This document shows, piece after piece, positions 19,276 through 27,543 of a stretch of DNA of 64,000 nt. The notes below the pieces were generated by a model, which saw nothing but the letters and a program-made list of their open reading frames with translations, was not told where the DNA came from and did not search any database. Source of the stretch: Agarivorans albus (GTDB lineage: Bacteria > Pseudomonadota > Gammaproteobacteria > Enterobacterales > Celerinatantimonadaceae); assembly GCF_019670105.1 (NCBI RefSeq), contig NZ_AP023032.1, forward strand, positions 4,100,001 to 4,164,000. Direction: 5' to 3'. How positions within the stretch are numbered: position 1 is the first letter of the stretch; every line of letters begins with the position of its first letter. A program made the position numbers and the translations under genes.

Positions 19276-20754
19276 CTATTGAGTCAATTCAAACTGAACC
19301 TGTTTAAATTGCTTAATCAAAGAATCAAGATTTTGCTGTTTTAAACTATTACGAGCGGCTTGGGCTTCTTCGCGTGTGGCAAAGTCACCATAAATAATTT
19401 TATAAGGAACATTTGGATTGGCGCTTGAACGATATACCCACACCTCATGCGCCCATTGTCGAGCCGACACAAACTGTTGCGCTTTTTCGCGATTATTTAG
19501 CGCCATTAACTGCAGGGTATAACGCTTGCTTGGTTTAGCATCCAACAGCGCTTTTACGTTAGTGACTTTGATAGGTACTTCTTCTTGAGTTACTTCGCTA
19601 GGCACTTGCTCAACAGCTAGCTCTTCTGCAGACTCTGCCAATAAATTACCACTATCCTGAATTTGAGCGACTAGCTCAGTGTCTTCACTAGGCTGGCTTT
19701 GTTCAGCCAGGAGCTTATTAACCACATCATCTTCAACCACTACCCGCAACTCAGACTCTGAGCTTTGGCTGGTTAAATCTAGCTCTTTAGGTAGATCTTG
19801 AGACGGCAGCTCTGCCGTGTCTGCTTCACTATTTGAACCAGCAAACTCTGATTTATTCTGTTGTGATTCATTAGCAGCGCTTTGGCTTGGAGAGCTACCA
19901 TTGGCTAAGGTGGGCTCTTCCATTAACGCTAAGGCAATACGGCTGTCATCGCTTTGTTCATTACCGCCCCAGTCGTTGATAACTTGCACCAGTAAACCGG
20001 CTACCGCTGCACATAACACCACCGCAATAACGATATATAACTTACTTCTATTTGGGGCACTTGCTTCCGCCATGGGAATATCTCCGGTAACGATTTGATC
20101 GACAAACTGATAAATTAAACGAGGATTTCCTTTCGCCGAGGCGATGTGTTGCTCAATTGCTTGTTGGTTCTCAAATTCCGCCACGTACTCAGCACGATTA
20201 AATAGTAGTGAAGCCAATTCGAAAGATTCAGTATTATTTAAAGGCGGGACATCAAAATAGAGAACCTGGTTGCTTAGCGCATCCAGTTGCGCATTAAAAC
20301 TACTGCTAGATTCGGCAAACAGTATTAATGATAAATCATGCTGATACAACTGATTGTAATGTTGGTAGAACTCTACCAACTCGTTTAGTAGCTCTACACT
20401 CACATTATGCGCTGCATCTATGATGATAATGAGCGGCGCTGAAGTTTCTTTTACATTGCGTTGAAAACTGTCGAATAATGGATCGTCTTGATTAAACAGC
20501 GGGTCTTTCAATAATTGTTGCAACAAATCTCGGCGTAAGCGACCGTCTTGCTCATTGGCAGCGCTTACCAAGGCATGATTGGCAAAAGCAGCGCTTTCAA
20601 GTACGGAGTTGGCCATTGACGACTTGCCAGACCCCGCCTCTCCGTTAACGCAAATGAGCTTTGCGCTAAAGCGAATTTGAGTGATCAGCCTATCGCGTAA
20701 GCGCAATTGACTTTGCAATTGTGCAAACTCGGCATCACGCCGCACTCCCACCAT
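19276..20754 (-). CDS. damX: DamX-like cell-division protein: AAA ATPase plus SPOR domain
   Basis: 492 residues in three parts. An N-terminal ExeA-like AAA region has Walker A GEAGSGKSS (38-46) and Walker B-like IIIIDAAHN. A single transmembrane helix lies near 236-258 (YIVIAVVLCAAVAGLLV). A long acidic, Ser/Glu-rich periplasmic linker leads to a C-terminal SPOR domain (about 412-488; YTLQLMALNNREKA). SPOR domains bind denuded septal peptidoglycan. Enteric DamX has a degenerate ATPase region, while this one keeps the P-loop, as in other Alteromonadales. It lies between aroB and dam. Confidence 0.9.
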   Translation of the reverse strand: MVGVRRDAEFAQLQSQLRLRDRLITQIRFSAKLICVNGEAGSGKSSMANSVLESAAFANHALVSAANEQDGRLRRDLLQQLLKDPLFNQDDPLFDSFQRNVKETSAPLIIIIDAAHNVSVELLNELVEFYQHYNQLYQHDLSLILFAESSSSFNAQLDALSNQVLYFDVPPLNNTESFELASLLFNRAEYVAEFENQQAIEQHIASAKGNPRLIYQFVDQIVTGDIPMAEASAPNRSKLYIVIAVVLCAAVAGLLVQVINDWGGNEQSDDSRIALALMEEPTLANGSSPSQSAANESQQNKSEFAGSNSEADTAELPSQDLPKELDLTSQSSESELRVVVEDDVVNKLLAEQSQPSEDTELVAQIQDSGNLLAESAEELAVEQVPSEVTQEEVPIKVTNVKALLDAKPSKRYTLQLMALNNREKAQQFVSARQWAHEVWVYRSSANPNVPYKIIYGDFATREEAQAARNSLKQQNLDSLIKQFKQVQFELTQ

Positions 20755-20765
20755 TCAAATTTGCC

Positions 20766-21842
20766 TTATTGAAATCGATTGATAACTGTTTTTATATCAC
20801 TTTCAGTAATTGTATCAACTACTTCTGCTGTACCAATAGAGCTAGGTAGAACTAAACGGAGTTTTCCATCCAATACTTTCTTATCACGCATCATGTGCGG
20901 AATAAATTCAGCTAAGCCCATACCTTGGGGTGGAACAATGGGTAGCCCAGCACGTTCAATCAACGTCCGCATACGTGTTACTTCACTTTGACCAATCATA
21001 CCCGCTAGCTCAGCAGTTTCGGCGGCCATAACCATACCCGCTCCAACGGCTTCACCATGTAACCAAACACCGTAGCCCTGCTCAGCTTCAATAGCGTGGC
21101 CAAAAGTATGACCAAGGTTTAGTAATGCACGAATACCTTGCTCGGTTTCGTCTTTAGCCACTACTTCAGCCTTAATTTCACAACAACGCGCAATTGCTCG
21201 TGTCATTAACTCTGGGTCGATTGCCATAAGCTGATCAAGATGAATCTCTAACCATGCAAAAAACTCTGCATCATAAATAATGCCATACTTAATCACTTCC
21301 GCCATACCAGCGGCAAGCTCTCTCTTATCCAAAGTGGCTAAACAATTTATGTCAATCACCACGGCTTTAGGCTGATAGAACGCGCCTATCATATTTTTAC
21401 CCAAAGGATGATTAACTGCCGTTTTACCGCCCACTGATGAATCAACTTGTGATAACAATGTAGTAGGCACTTGAACAAAAGGTACTGCGCGTTGATAACA
21501 GGCTGCAGCAAAGCCGGCCATGTCACCAATAACGCCACCGCCCAACGCAACAATGGTGGTATCACGGCTATGTTGCTGGGCTAATAACTCAGAAAATATT
21601 TGGTTTAAGGTATCTAAGTTTTTGTATTGCTCACCATCAGGTAAGGTTACTACATCCACTTGATACTGACTTAAACATGCCAACAATTGCTCCAAATATA
21701 GCGGCGCAACCTTAGTATTTGTAACCACCATTACCTTTTTACTGGTAATCGCAGAACTAAATAAGTCAAGTTGGTTTAATAACCCTTGGCCAATACTAAT
21801 TGGGTAGCTGCGCTCGCCTAGAGCAACGGTCAAACATTCCAT
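20766..21842 (-). CDS. aroB: 3-dehydroquinate synthase
   Basis: 358 residues; converts DAHP to 3-dehydroquinate in the shikimate pathway, NAD- and Zn-dependent. [14 protein letters not shown] binds NAD; the zinc ligands are the Glu of MAEVIKYG and the His in [11 protein letters not shown] and LHGEAV. It lies 7 nt after aroK. Confidence 0.97.
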   Translation of the reverse strand: MECLTVALGERSYPISIGQGLLNQLDLFSSAITSKKVMVVTNTKVAPLYLEQLLACLSQYQVDVVTLPDGEQYKNLDTLNQIFSELLAQQHSRDTTIVALGGGVIGDMAGFAAACYQRAVPFVQVPTTLLSQVDSSVGGKTAVNHPLGKNMIGAFYQPKAVVIDINCLATLDKRELAAGMAEVIKYGIIYDAEFFAWLEIHLDQLMAIDPELMTRAIARCCEIKAEVVAKDETEQGIRALLNLGHTFGHAIEAEQGYGVWLHGEAVGAGMVMAAETAELAGMIGQSEVTRMRTLIERAGLPIVPPQGMGLAEFIPHMMRDKKVLDGKLRLVLPSSIGTAEVVDTITESDIKTVINRFQ

Positions 21843-21849
21843 TGTTATT

Positions 21850-22365
21850 TTAGAATCCTAATAATTCGATGATTTGGTTTGCCACTGCTTTTGCGCTTTG
21901 GTCATCAGTTTTCACTGTGTAGTCAGCGACATCTGAGTACATTGGATTACGTTCTTCTGCCAAGTTCTCTAATACTTCGCGAGGCTCATCGGTTTGTAGC
22001 AGTGGGCGACGCTTATCGCGTTGCGTGCGAGCAAACTGTTTGTCGATTGTGGTTTCAAGGTACACAACAATACCACGAGCAGAAAGATGATTGCGGTTCT
22101 CTTTACTAATTACAGAGCCACCACCTGTTGCTAATACAATGCCCTGAAGTTGTGAAAGGTCATCAATAACACCTTCTTCACGAACCCTAAATCCGGCTTC
22201 ACCTTCTACGTCAAATACCCAAGCGATATCGGCACCAGTGCGGCGCTCAATCTCTTGATCGGTATCGTAAAATTGCAAATGTAACTGCTGTGCTAAATGA
22301 CGACCAATTGTGCTTTTCCCAGCACCCATTGGTCCTACAAGGAAGATATTTCGTTTCTCAGCCAT
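21850..22365 (-). CDS. aroK: Shikimate kinase I
   Basis: A 171-residue P-loop kinase phosphorylating shikimate. Walker A is [15 protein letters not shown] (11-25). [14 protein letters not shown] binds shikimate, and ATGGGSV and RDKRRPLL (lid) follow. It is the first gene of the aroK-aroB-damX-dam group and follows pilQ across a strong hairpin. Confidence 0.96.
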   Translation of the reverse strand: MAEKRNIFLVGPMGAGKSTIGRHLAQQLHLQFYDTDQEIERRTGADIAWVFDVEGEAGFRVREEGVIDDLSQLQGIVLATGGGSVISKENRNHLSARGIVVYLETTIDKQFARTQRDKRRPLLQTDEPREVLENLAEERNPMYSDVADYTVKTDDQSAKAVANQIIELLGF

Positions 22366-22485
22366 GCTTCTTCAAATTTGTCTTTGTCTATTTTCTCCCC
22401 GCAATGCGGGCACCTGATGTACCAACCTTAGTAAAAAGATCAGGGCGCGATTATCTCGTTTGAGCGGGAGTTTGGCAACAGCAAA

Positions 22486-22522
22486 ATCACTCCTATACCG
22501 AATGACTCGGTATAGGAGTGAT
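22486..22522 (-). terminator. 16-bp perfect hairpin between pilQ and aroK
   Basis: ATCACTCCTATACCGA (22486-22501), a 5-nt loop, then its exact reverse complement (22507-22522). On the minus strand it follows the pilQ stop and is trailed only by TTTTG. It is probably the end of the pil mRNA, or a partial terminator/stabilising structure ahead of aroK. Confidence 0.65.
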
Positions 22523-22535
22523 AACAGGTGGGCGT

Positions 22536-24608
22536 TTATAGTGCGTCGAGCAAGATTCGAGGCGTTACAAAGATTAACAACTCGTTCTTTTTAACGCTTT
22601 CAGAGGTTGTTCTAAAGAAGTAACCCAAGCCAGGTACGTCACCTAAAATTGGCACCTTCTTCACACGGTCAACATTTTGCTGTTGGTAAATACCACCAAG
22701 CACAATGGTTTCGCCGTTTTTAACTAATACCTGAGTACCAATTTCTTGCTTGTTAATCGCAACCGCAGGACCTGTTGGTGTAAGTACAGCTTCACCTTCA
22801 GAATCTTGGGTAATAACTAAATCAAGAATCACATTGCCGTCTGGGGTAATTTGCGGGGTCACCCGTAAACTGAGCACCGCTTTTTTGAAGGTAACCGACG
22901 TAGCACCACTTGAGGCATTTTCTACATAAGGGATCTCACGACCTTGCTCGATGTATGCTGCTTTTTGATTAGCGGTTGTGATTCGCGGACTGGCGATCAC
23001 TTCACCTTTGTTCTCTTGCTCTAGTGCTGAAAGCTCTAAGTCCAGAATCTGACCATTGGCTAGTTTAGCAACTTGGAACGCGATCGAACCGGCTGGGTCA
23101 GCCACTGGTAAGTTAACGTTTAAGCGGTCATCTAAATCTGGGATATTGCCTGCTAGCACATCATCAGCGCCCTCAAGTGTACCCGAAGTAATACCAGTGC
23201 TACTGCCCACTGAACCTGAGTTGGTTACACCCCAACGAATACCTAGTTCTTCACTTACATCATCGGTTACGGTAACCATACGCGCTTCGATAACAACTTG
23301 CTTAACCGCAATATCGAGTTTCTTAACCATGGTTTTAATGTTGGCCAGTGACTCTTCAGTGTCTTTAATAAGCAAGGTATTGGTACGCTCATCAACCGCT
23401 ACAGAGCCTCTCTCAGACAACATAGAGGTTTGCTCACTTTTAAGCAGTGCAGACAAGTCTGATGCTTTAGCATAATTTACCTCAATGTATTCAGAGTAGA
23501 GTGGTGCTAAATCAGCCACTTGCTGGGCACTTTCTAGTTGCTGTCGCTCTTGCTCTGCTAGCTCCGCAGCAGGGGCAATTAGCAATACGTTGTTATCTAA
23601 GCGTTTATCTAGGCCTTTGACTTTAAGAATAATATCAAGCGCTTGCTCCCAAGGCACATCATCCATACGTAGGGTAATGTTGCCGCGCACAGAATCGGTA
23701 GTAACCAAATTCAGTTTGTTAAAGTCGGCGATTAACTGCAATACCGTACGCACTGGAATATCTTGGAAGTTCAGGGAAATAGGTTTTCCTTGATACTCAA
23801 CTATGCTGCCTTCTTCTGCCTCGAGCTTTTTAACTTCAACTAAGAACAATTCGCCTGATTGGTCATAGCGGTAATCAAATTCGCCGTCGATAGCAATTTT
23901 AAGCTGAACCTTGGCATCATGCTTAAATACTTCAACACTCTCTACTGGAGTAGCAAAGTCATTTACGTCCATGACATAAACGTTTTCTTCTGCGATATCA
24001 GTATTATAAAAATCAACAATTAAGCTATTATCCCGGCGCTTAATATCAGCCGCTATAGAGCTATTGTTGAGATCCACCATAATCTGACCAGAGCCGCCTT
24101 TACCGCGTCTAAAGTCTATGCCTTGCACCGTATTGATAGTCGCATGCTCTACGCGACTAGCATTTTCGAAAGCATCATCAACTGTGCTTTGTGCTGCAGC
24201 CGCGGCCACAGGCAAAGCGCCAAGCTTAACTAAAATGCGCTGTGACTCTTTGCTTACTTGGTATGGAACCAAGCGCTCTAGTGCTAATACCAACTGTAAG
24301 CCAGACTCAGTTTGTAAACTCTGAACTTGCTTAACGCCGCCACCATCAATGGGTAACGGGTTAATTTTTAGTGCTGAGCTTGCGTTGGCCACATCGATTA
24401 CAAGTTGATTTGGAGAGTACTCGAGATGGTCACTGACATTTTCCACGGGTCCATCAAACAACAGTTCGATTTCCACCGCCCCCTTAACCATCGGGTTGGT
24501 ATTTAATTGAATAAGTTGAGCATTTGCCCAAGCCTGCGTTATGCAACAAAACACACCAGCCAACACCAAGCCGCTTTTGTATACTCCTTGCAGCATCTTT
24601 CCCTTCAT
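22536..24608 (-). CDS. pilQ: Type IV pilus secretin PilQ
   Basis: 690 residues from the ATG at 24608 (signal peptide MKGKMLQGVYKSGLVLAGVF onward, cleaved after QAWA). Two AMIN-like domains fill the first third. An STN/N0 domain follows (NFQDIPVRTVLQLIADFN), then a NolW-like N1 domain, and the C-terminal secretin domain with VIASPRITTANQKAAYI and VPILGDVPGLGYFF. It forms the outer-membrane ring through which the pilus exits. It is the last gene of pilMNOPQ. The longer frame upstream lies inside pilP and lacks a signal. Confidence 0.95.
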   Translation of the reverse strand: MKGKMLQGVYKSGLVLAGVFCCITQAWANAQLIQLNTNPMVKGAVEIELLFDGPVENVSDHLEYSPNQLVIDVANASSALKINPLPIDGGGVKQVQSLQTESGLQLVLALERLVPYQVSKESQRILVKLGALPVAAAAAQSTVDDAFENASRVEHATINTVQGIDFRRGKGGSGQIMVDLNNSSIAADIKRRDNSLIVDFYNTDIAEENVYVMDVNDFATPVESVEVFKHDAKVQLKIAIDGEFDYRYDQSGELFLVEVKKLEAEEGSIVEYQGKPISLNFQDIPVRTVLQLIADFNKLNLVTTDSVRGNITLRMDDVPWEQALDIILKVKGLDKRLDNNVLLIAPAAELAEQERQQLESAQQVADLAPLYSEYIEVNYAKASDLSALLKSEQTSMLSERGSVAVDERTNTLLIKDTEESLANIKTMVKKLDIAVKQVVIEARMVTVTDDVSEELGIRWGVTNSGSVGSSTGITSGTLEGADDVLAGNIPDLDDRLNVNLPVADPAGSIAFQVAKLANGQILDLELSALEQENKGEVIASPRITTANQKAAYIEQGREIPYVENASSGATSVTFKKAVLSLRVTPQITPDGNVILDLVITQDSEGEAVLTPTGPAVAINKQEIGTQVLVKNGETIVLGGIYQQQNVDRVKKVPILGDVPGLGYFFRTTSESVKKNELLIFVTPRILLDAL

Positions 24609-24618
24609 GCCTATTTCC

Positions 24619-25146
24619 CTATTGATCAGCTTTCGAGAGCGAAAGCTGAGTAGTTCTTTCGTTCCAGCAGCCTTCGCCATCTGAAACAACTTCTTGAATA
24701 TCTAAACCTAAGTCACTTACTTTAGTGATTACGCCATGATGTAACCCTAAGTAGTAGCCTTTCTTCACGCGATAAAGCTCGCCACCTGGCGCTTCAACAA
24801 GCGCCCAAAGACTGGGCCCATCACCTAATATGCCTCGCATGGTCAAACTAGACAGCGAAAACTGTTCTAAAGCTTGCTTAGTGCGCTCGGCGTTTGGCGC
24901 TAAGGAACATTCTTTCTCAGTACTTAAAGCGGTATTAGCCGCTTCAGGAGCAGGGCTAGTAAATGGATTTCTCCGTTCACTCGCCTGATAAGCAAGATGC
25001 TCAAAAGGTTTAATTTCAGGTACATCTTCTTTGACCGGAACTTTACGCGCCTTCACTTCCATTACGTATTGCTGTAGATCGTCTTTCGAACCTTCACAGC
25101 CAAACAATGCAAGCATGGTTAATCCAATTGCTAGTGCTCTCATCAT
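24619..25146 (-). CDS. pilP: Type IV pilus lipoprotein PilP
   Basis: 175 residues with a lipoprotein signal: MMRALAIGLTMLALFGC, lipobox LFGC with Cys17. A HM-crossing domain follows after a disordered stretch; MRGILGDGPSLWALVEAPGG and VKKGYYLG are typical of PilP. It links the inner-membrane PilNO pair to PilQ. It overlaps the end of pilO by 4 nt and ends 10 nt before pilQ. Confidence 0.92.
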   Translation of the reverse strand: MMRALAIGLTMLALFGCEGSKDDLQQYVMEVKARKVPVKEDVPEIKPFEHLAYQASERRNPFTSPAPEAANTALSTEKECSLAPNAERTKQALEQFSLSSLTMRGILGDGPSLWALVEAPGGELYRVKKGYYLGLHHGVITKVSDLGLDIQEVVSDGEGCWNERTTQLSLSKADQ

Positions 25147-25739
25147 TTCCCCTTCGCCGCCGGTTTTTCTTTATAGCGGTAGGTTTTGGCTAACATGGCC
25201 ATACTTAATGTCCCGCCATCACCTTGTTTTTTCATGGTGATGTTATCCAAAATCACGATCCGTGGTAATGCTGCAACAGCGCTAACAAAGGCGCCAAGCT
25301 GGTGATAGCTACCACTCACTTCCAATTTGATTGGTAGTTCTGTGGAAAACTCATGCTCGACTTCTGGCTCCCAGTTAATCCGGCGGAACTCTAGACCATT
25401 ATCAATGCCAATAAAGCTAAGCTCGTCTAACAAACCTGGAATTTCATGCTTTTCAGGAAGCTGTTTAAGCAAAGAAGCGAAGGCCTTTTTCATTTCCTCA
25501 ACTTGCTTCTGGTACTCAGGTAGATTACCCGCTAAAGCCGCTTTCACTTCAAATTTTTGTCGCAACTCTTGCTCTTTCGCCTCAAGCTGAACCAGCTTGG
25601 TTTTTTCATCGGCGATTTGGTAGTAATAATACCCAGCAGTGATTAAACCACAGACTACGACGACAAAAACGATTTTAGCTAGTTTCGGCCAAGTTCCAAT
25701 ACTTTCTAAGTCGAGTTCGTTAAGCTCTTGTAAATCCAT
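25143..25739 (-). CDS. pilO: Type IV pilus assembly protein PilO
   Basis: 198 residues: a cytoplasmic N-terminus, one membrane helix (about 25-43), a coiled coil (about 48-95, Lys/Glu/Gln-rich) and a ferredoxin-like C-terminal domain with SGSYHQLGAFVSAVAALPRIV. It pairs with PilN in the inner-membrane alignment complex. The gene shares one base with pilN and overlaps pilP. Confidence 0.93.
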   Translation of the reverse strand: MDLQELNELDLESIGTWPKLAKIVFVVVVCGLITAGYYYYQIADEKTKLVQLEAKEQELRQKFEVKAALAGNLPEYQKQVEEMKKAFASLLKQLPEKHEIPGLLDELSFIGIDNGLEFRRINWEPEVEHEFSTELPIKLEVSGSYHQLGAFVSAVAALPRIVILDNITMKKQGDGGTLSMAMLAKTYRYKEKPAAKGK

Positions 25740-26314
25740 TACTTAGCCTCCTTTTTATCATTAGGAAGGCCGAGATTCACCGCAAAGTTTAGTTGGAACT
25801 TACTGAGTTCCATATCCGCTTGTTTACCCGGTAAGGCAACAATAGAACGAATACTTGGCGTTCCTAACCACACGCGCTGTTCAATATTACGCATGAGACT
25901 TGCTACGCGGTAATTCGCTTCACTTTTACCATCTAAATTAATTGCGGAGTCCTTAAAGGCTAAACTATCTAGATATACGCCAGTGGGTGCAATCAAAGGC
26001 AGGTTATTGAAAATCTTAGTTGGAATATTTCGACTTTCTTGAAGCGTTTGAATAAGAGCGATACGTTCTTTAAGGCTTTGCTTCTGCTCTTTAATTTTAC
26101 GAATTTCGCCAATTTGATGATCCAAAATGGCAATTTCTTTTTCTAAGAACTGATTTCGAGCACTTTGTTTATCTTGCAAGCCTGTGTAATAGTTTTGCAC
26201 CAACAACAGCGCTAACACAGTGATACCAGCAGATGAAGCTAGAGCTACCCAAAAATCGCGTTTTTGTTTGCTTTTAACCTCTTCACGCCAAGGCAGTAAG
26301 TTAATGTTAGACAT
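25739..26314 (-). CDS. pilN: Type IV pilus assembly protein PilN
   Basis: 191 residues. The N-terminal MSNINLLPWREE is the conserved PilM-binding peptide. One membrane helix (about 22-42) and a coiled coil follow. The ATG at 26314 has AAGGAG about 8 nt upstream; a TTG two codons earlier is too close to it. The start overlaps the end of pilM. Confidence 0.93.
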   Translation of the reverse strand: MSNINLLPWREEVKSKQKRDFWVALASSAGITVLALLLVQNYYTGLQDKQSARNQFLEKEIAILDHQIGEIRKIKEQKQSLKERIALIQTLQESRNIPTKIFNNLPLIAPTGVYLDSLAFKDSAINLDGKSEANYRVASLMRNIEQRVWLGTPSIRSIVALPGKQADMELSKFQLNFAVNLGLPNDKKEAK

Positions 26315-27383
26315 TATCAAAACTCCTTAACGCTAAGCCTAGGGCTACCATATACTTTCCGCCTTCCTGGCGAAGGCGTTCTCTATCAACAGAGCGGTCG
26401 AATAAACAATCATTAAATGGCTGCGCCTTTATGACCGGCATTTCTAAGTCAGTCTGCATTTGAAACACTAACTCATCCGATAAGGCACTACCGCCACTTA
26501 CCGCAATTGCATCCAGCGACTTATAACCACTTGAACTTAAAAACAACGACACCTGACGACGTACGTTTTGAATGACACCGCTAACAAACTGAGCGAAAAC
26601 ATCTATTTCATAGTTTTCAGGTAAGCGACCACTTACCTTCATCTCTTTGGCTTCTTCGATACTCAAACTATAGAAGCTAGCAATTTGTTGGGTATATTGC
26701 GCCCCACCAAAGTTTTGCGCCCGGTTATATACCACCTCGCCTTTATCCAAAATAGCGAAGTTTAGTGTGGTTTCACCAATGTCGACCAGACCAATGATTT
26801 TGTTTTCATCGAGTTCTTCGTCTTGTTGGTTTAATACAAAATTCCAAGCCCGTCCTAGAGCATGCGACTCTACGTCGACAATTTTTGCGTCGAAATCTGC
26901 GTTTGCCAATACTTCAGCACGAATGCTTACTGCCTCAGTGCGCGCAGCACTAAGCAATACATTATTACGGTTAGGCTCACTTTCGTTAATACCTAACACT
27001 TCAAAATCAAGACTAATTTCATCAATAGGAAATGGAATTGAGTTTTCAGCTTCAAGTTCAACTTGAGTCTCTAACTCTAATTCAGACAAACTACTGTCCA
27101 TGTAAATTACTTTAGTAATTACATGACTACCTGCGACTGCGGTCGCAACCTGACGGTTGCGTGAGGGGAGCTTTCGCCTTAATTCACGCAAAGATTCAGT
27201 AATCTCTTCCGGAGAAACAACTTGGTTATCAACTAATGCGCCTACCGGTGTTTCGACTTCGGCCACAGACTCAACTTTTAAACCTTTTGAGGATTTAGAA
27301 AGTAAAAGTCCTTTAATGGTGGAAGAACCAAAGTCGATCCCTAGTAGAGCAGTCGATGTTTTTTTACCTATCCCTAGTACCAT
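26307..27383 (-). CDS. pilM: Type IV pilus actin-like protein PilM
   Basis: A 358-residue actin-fold ATPase. LLGIDFGSSTIKGLLL (phosphate 1), LVDIGETTLNFAIL (phosphate 2) and AVSGGSALSD (adenosine motif) are clear. It sits in the cytoplasm bound to the PilN peptide and anchors the alignment complex. It is the first gene of pilMNOPQ and divergent from mrcA, a classical arrangement in gammaproteobacteria. Confidence 0.95.
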   Translation of the reverse strand: MVLGIGKKTSTALLGIDFGSSTIKGLLLSKSSKGLKVESVAEVETPVGALVDNQVVSPEEITESLRELRRKLPSRNRQVATAVAGSHVITKVIYMDSSLSELELETQVELEAENSIPFPIDEISLDFEVLGINESEPNRNNVLLSAARTEAVSIRAEVLANADFDAKIVDVESHALGRAWNFVLNQQDEELDENKIIGLVDIGETTLNFAILDKGEVVYNRAQNFGGAQYTQQIASFYSLSIEEAKEMKVSGRLPENYEIDVFAQFVSGVIQNVRRQVSLFLSSSGYKSLDAIAVSGGSALSDELVFQMQTDLEMPVIKAQPFNDCLFDRSVDRERLRQEGGKYMVALGLALRSFDNV

Positions 27384-27543
27384 GACTCGCCAACTATCTT
27401 TTTTAAATTTAAACAGTTACCTGTTGTTGCAGAATAACGGGTTATTGATTTAGGTGCTAATAGTTATTAAGAAAGTTGTCGAAACAGGTCACAATTTGAC
27501 GATATAATCGGCGATTCTTTAGATACAGAGTGCAAAATTCGGA

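Noticed and set aside
19276-20754. damX product as a type II secretion ExeA protein
   Set aside because: The AAA region is ExeA-like, but the C-terminal SPOR domain and the position between aroB and dam identify DamX.
27478-27497. CRP-like site TGTGA-N6-TCGACA between pilM and mrcA
   Set aside because: Only one half-site matches the consensus; the other is changed, and such matches are common in AT-rich spacers.
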